Position numbers and translations under genes: made by a program. This document shows, piece after piece, positions 63,073 to 64,000 of a stretch of DNA of 64,000 nucleotides (positions are counted from its first letter, which is position 1; each line of letters begins with the position of its first letter). The notes below the pieces were generated by a model. It was not told the origin of the DNA. It did not search any database and was given only the letters and a program-made list of their open reading frames with translations. Origin of the DNA: UA16 sp905478895 (GTDB lineage: Bacteria; Bacteroidota; Bacteroidia; Flavobacteriales_D; Sanyastnellaceae); the NCBI GenBank assembly GCA_943788495.1, contig CALSQO010000001.1:434001-498000 (forward strand), written 5' to 3'.

Positions 63073-64000
63073 ATGTTAGAACTCTTTACTGTAGTTGGAT
63101 TTTGCCTAGCAGGCTTTTCAGTCATCGCAAATGATAGTGTCCAGACCCTCGGGACTTGGATTGCCTCGAACCGCGACAAGTTCAAATGGACCACCCTCTG
63201 GGCAGCAGCTTCCGCTGTACTGATATTCACGCTGGTCTATGGTTGGGTTTCGTCGGGCAACGGCGATATTTCTTTCGGTCGGTTGACCAAGATTCCATAC
63301 CAGGAACCACAATGGTATCATGCTTTGGCTCCTCTCGCACTGGTATTGCTTACCCGCAAGGGCATTCCTGTATCTACCTCGTTCCTGGTGCTTTCTGCAT
63401 TTGCAAGCACGTTTGTTTTGGAGAAGATGCTCATGAAGAGCATCATGGGGTACGGATTGGCCGCGGTAGTTGCCTACGCTCTGTGGCTGCTCATTTCCAA
63501 AATCGTGGATGAGAAAGAGGATGTAAGTGAAAAATCCAGAAAGGTGTGGCGCGTATTGCAGTGGAGTTCCACGGGTTTCTTGTGGTTTACCTGGCTGTCG
63601 CATGACGTGGCAAACATCGCTGTCTTCTTGCCGCGTGAGCTCACAGTGATGCAGCTCATTTTGGTCATCGTGTTTTTTATTGCGGGTCTGGGCTACATTT
63701 TCTACCAGCGAGGTGGAAAAATCCAGGACATCGTCTTGGCAAAACAGAGCACGAAATACGTGCGTTCTGCGACCATGATCGATTTGGTATATGCATTTTT
63801 GTTGCTCTACTTCAAGCAGCTGAACAACATCCCAATGTCCACGACGTGGGTATTTGTAGGGCTTTTGTGTGGTCGTGAGCTCGCATTGAATACCGGCTTG
63901 ACCAAGAAGGGCAATTTGAAATCAATATTCCCGATTGTGGCCAAGGATTTCTTGAAGCTTATCGTAGGTCTTTTGGTGAGTGTGGCGATTGTTTTGGCCA
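63073..64000 (+). CDS. Inorganic phosphate permease, PiT-like family (partial, runs off the end)
   Basis: At least 309 residues, open at the right edge. About eight hydrophobic segments are visible. The family signature region FSVIANDSVQTLGTWIASN near the N-terminus corresponds to the GANDxxNxxG motif of PiT phosphate carriers, and the second copy is GFLWFTWLSHDVANIAVFLP with IPMSTTWVFVGLLCGRELAL after it. It would take up phosphate with H+ or Na+. The ATG at 63073 gives the hydrophobic start MLELFTVVGFCLAGFSVIAN. Pho-box-like repeats precede it. Confidence 0.85.
   Translation, partial: MLELFTVVGFCLAGFSVIANDSVQTLGTWIASNRDKFKWTTLWAAASAVLIFTLVYGWVSSGNGDISFGRLTKIPYQEPQWYHALAPLALVLLTRKGIPVSTSFLVLSAFASTFVLEKMLMKSIMGYGLAAVVAYALWLLISKIVDEKEDVSEKSRKVWRVLQWSSTGFLWFTWLSHDVANIAVFLPRELTVMQLILVIVFFIAGLGYIFYQRGGKIQDIVLAKQSTKYVRSATMIDLVYAFLLLYFKQLNNIPMSTTWVFVGLLCGRELALNTGLTKKGNLKSIFPIVAKDFLKLIVGLLVSVAIVLA

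Overview
The window looks like a chromosomal segment of a Bacteroidota bacterium, probably a marine or freshwater Flavobacteriales-type lineage. Evidence: many secreted proteins with type IX secretion (T9SS) C-terminal sorting domains, repeats of the form GC-D-x2-ACNFN-x-DA-TVDD, several SusC/OmpA-style TonB-dependent receptors with carboxypeptidase-regulatory N-terminal domains, OprO/P porins, FISUMP and choice-of-anchor V domains. No rRNA, tRNA, integrase or transposase was recognised.

Layout. 0.2-8.2 kb: Crp-like regulator, YceI, CDGSH Fe-S protein, SulP transporter, a broken T9SS protein, a small membrane protein with a clear terminator, a CotH-kinase T9SS protein and a serine-hydrolase lipoprotein. 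8.2-11.3 kb: a four-gene lipid operon (hydrolase-like, CDP-alcohol phosphatidyltransferase, CdsA, PlsC). 11.4-16.6 kb: TonB receptor, CIA30, histone-deacetylase-like amidohydrolase, YjdM, cyclophilin lipoprotein. 16.7-21.7 kb: secreted T9SS or repeat proteins, including a deiodinase-like protein with a 16-copy DDGTD minisatellite and two tandem paralogues. 21.8-30.8 kb: esterase and LRR lipoproteins, DcuC-type carrier with isoaspartyl dipeptidase, M14 carboxypeptidase flanked by two OprO/P porins, thioredoxin-like protein. 30.9-41.6 kb: ABM monooxygenase, TonB receptor, sterol-desaturase-like membrane oxygenase with a T9SS-tagged intradiol dioxygenase, vanadium-haloperoxidase-like protein, pirin, PHB-depolymerase-like esterase.

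41.8-51.7 kb is an A/T-richer defence island: a DNA phosphorothioation core (dndC, dndD, dndE, and a convergent dndA) preceded by a tightly packed four-gene module: a PLD-domain/SF2 helicase, a 61-residue protein, an SMC/ABC-type ATPase split by a +1 frameshift, and a 127-residue protein. dndB and the standard dndFGH (dptFGH) restriction genes are absent, so this upstream module is the best candidate for the phosphorothioate-dependent restriction or effector arm. This is the most interesting part of the window.

51.9-64 kb: broken DoxX-like and lipoprotein genes, YgjP-type metallopeptidase, FISUMP protein, choice-of-anchor V protein, a beta-helix T9SS protein paired with a TonB receptor, GlpF-type aquaporin, and the start of a PiT-like phosphate permease running off the end. 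Repeats of TTAAC-like hexamers with an 11-base period lie before the beta-helix/TonB pair and the phosphate permease, suggesting a Pho regulon.

A technical point affects the reading of the whole window: seven genes are interrupted by eight frameshifts, and every one is a net +1 (one extra base), several in short homopolymers. This is more like systematic insertion error in the assembly than independent gene decay.
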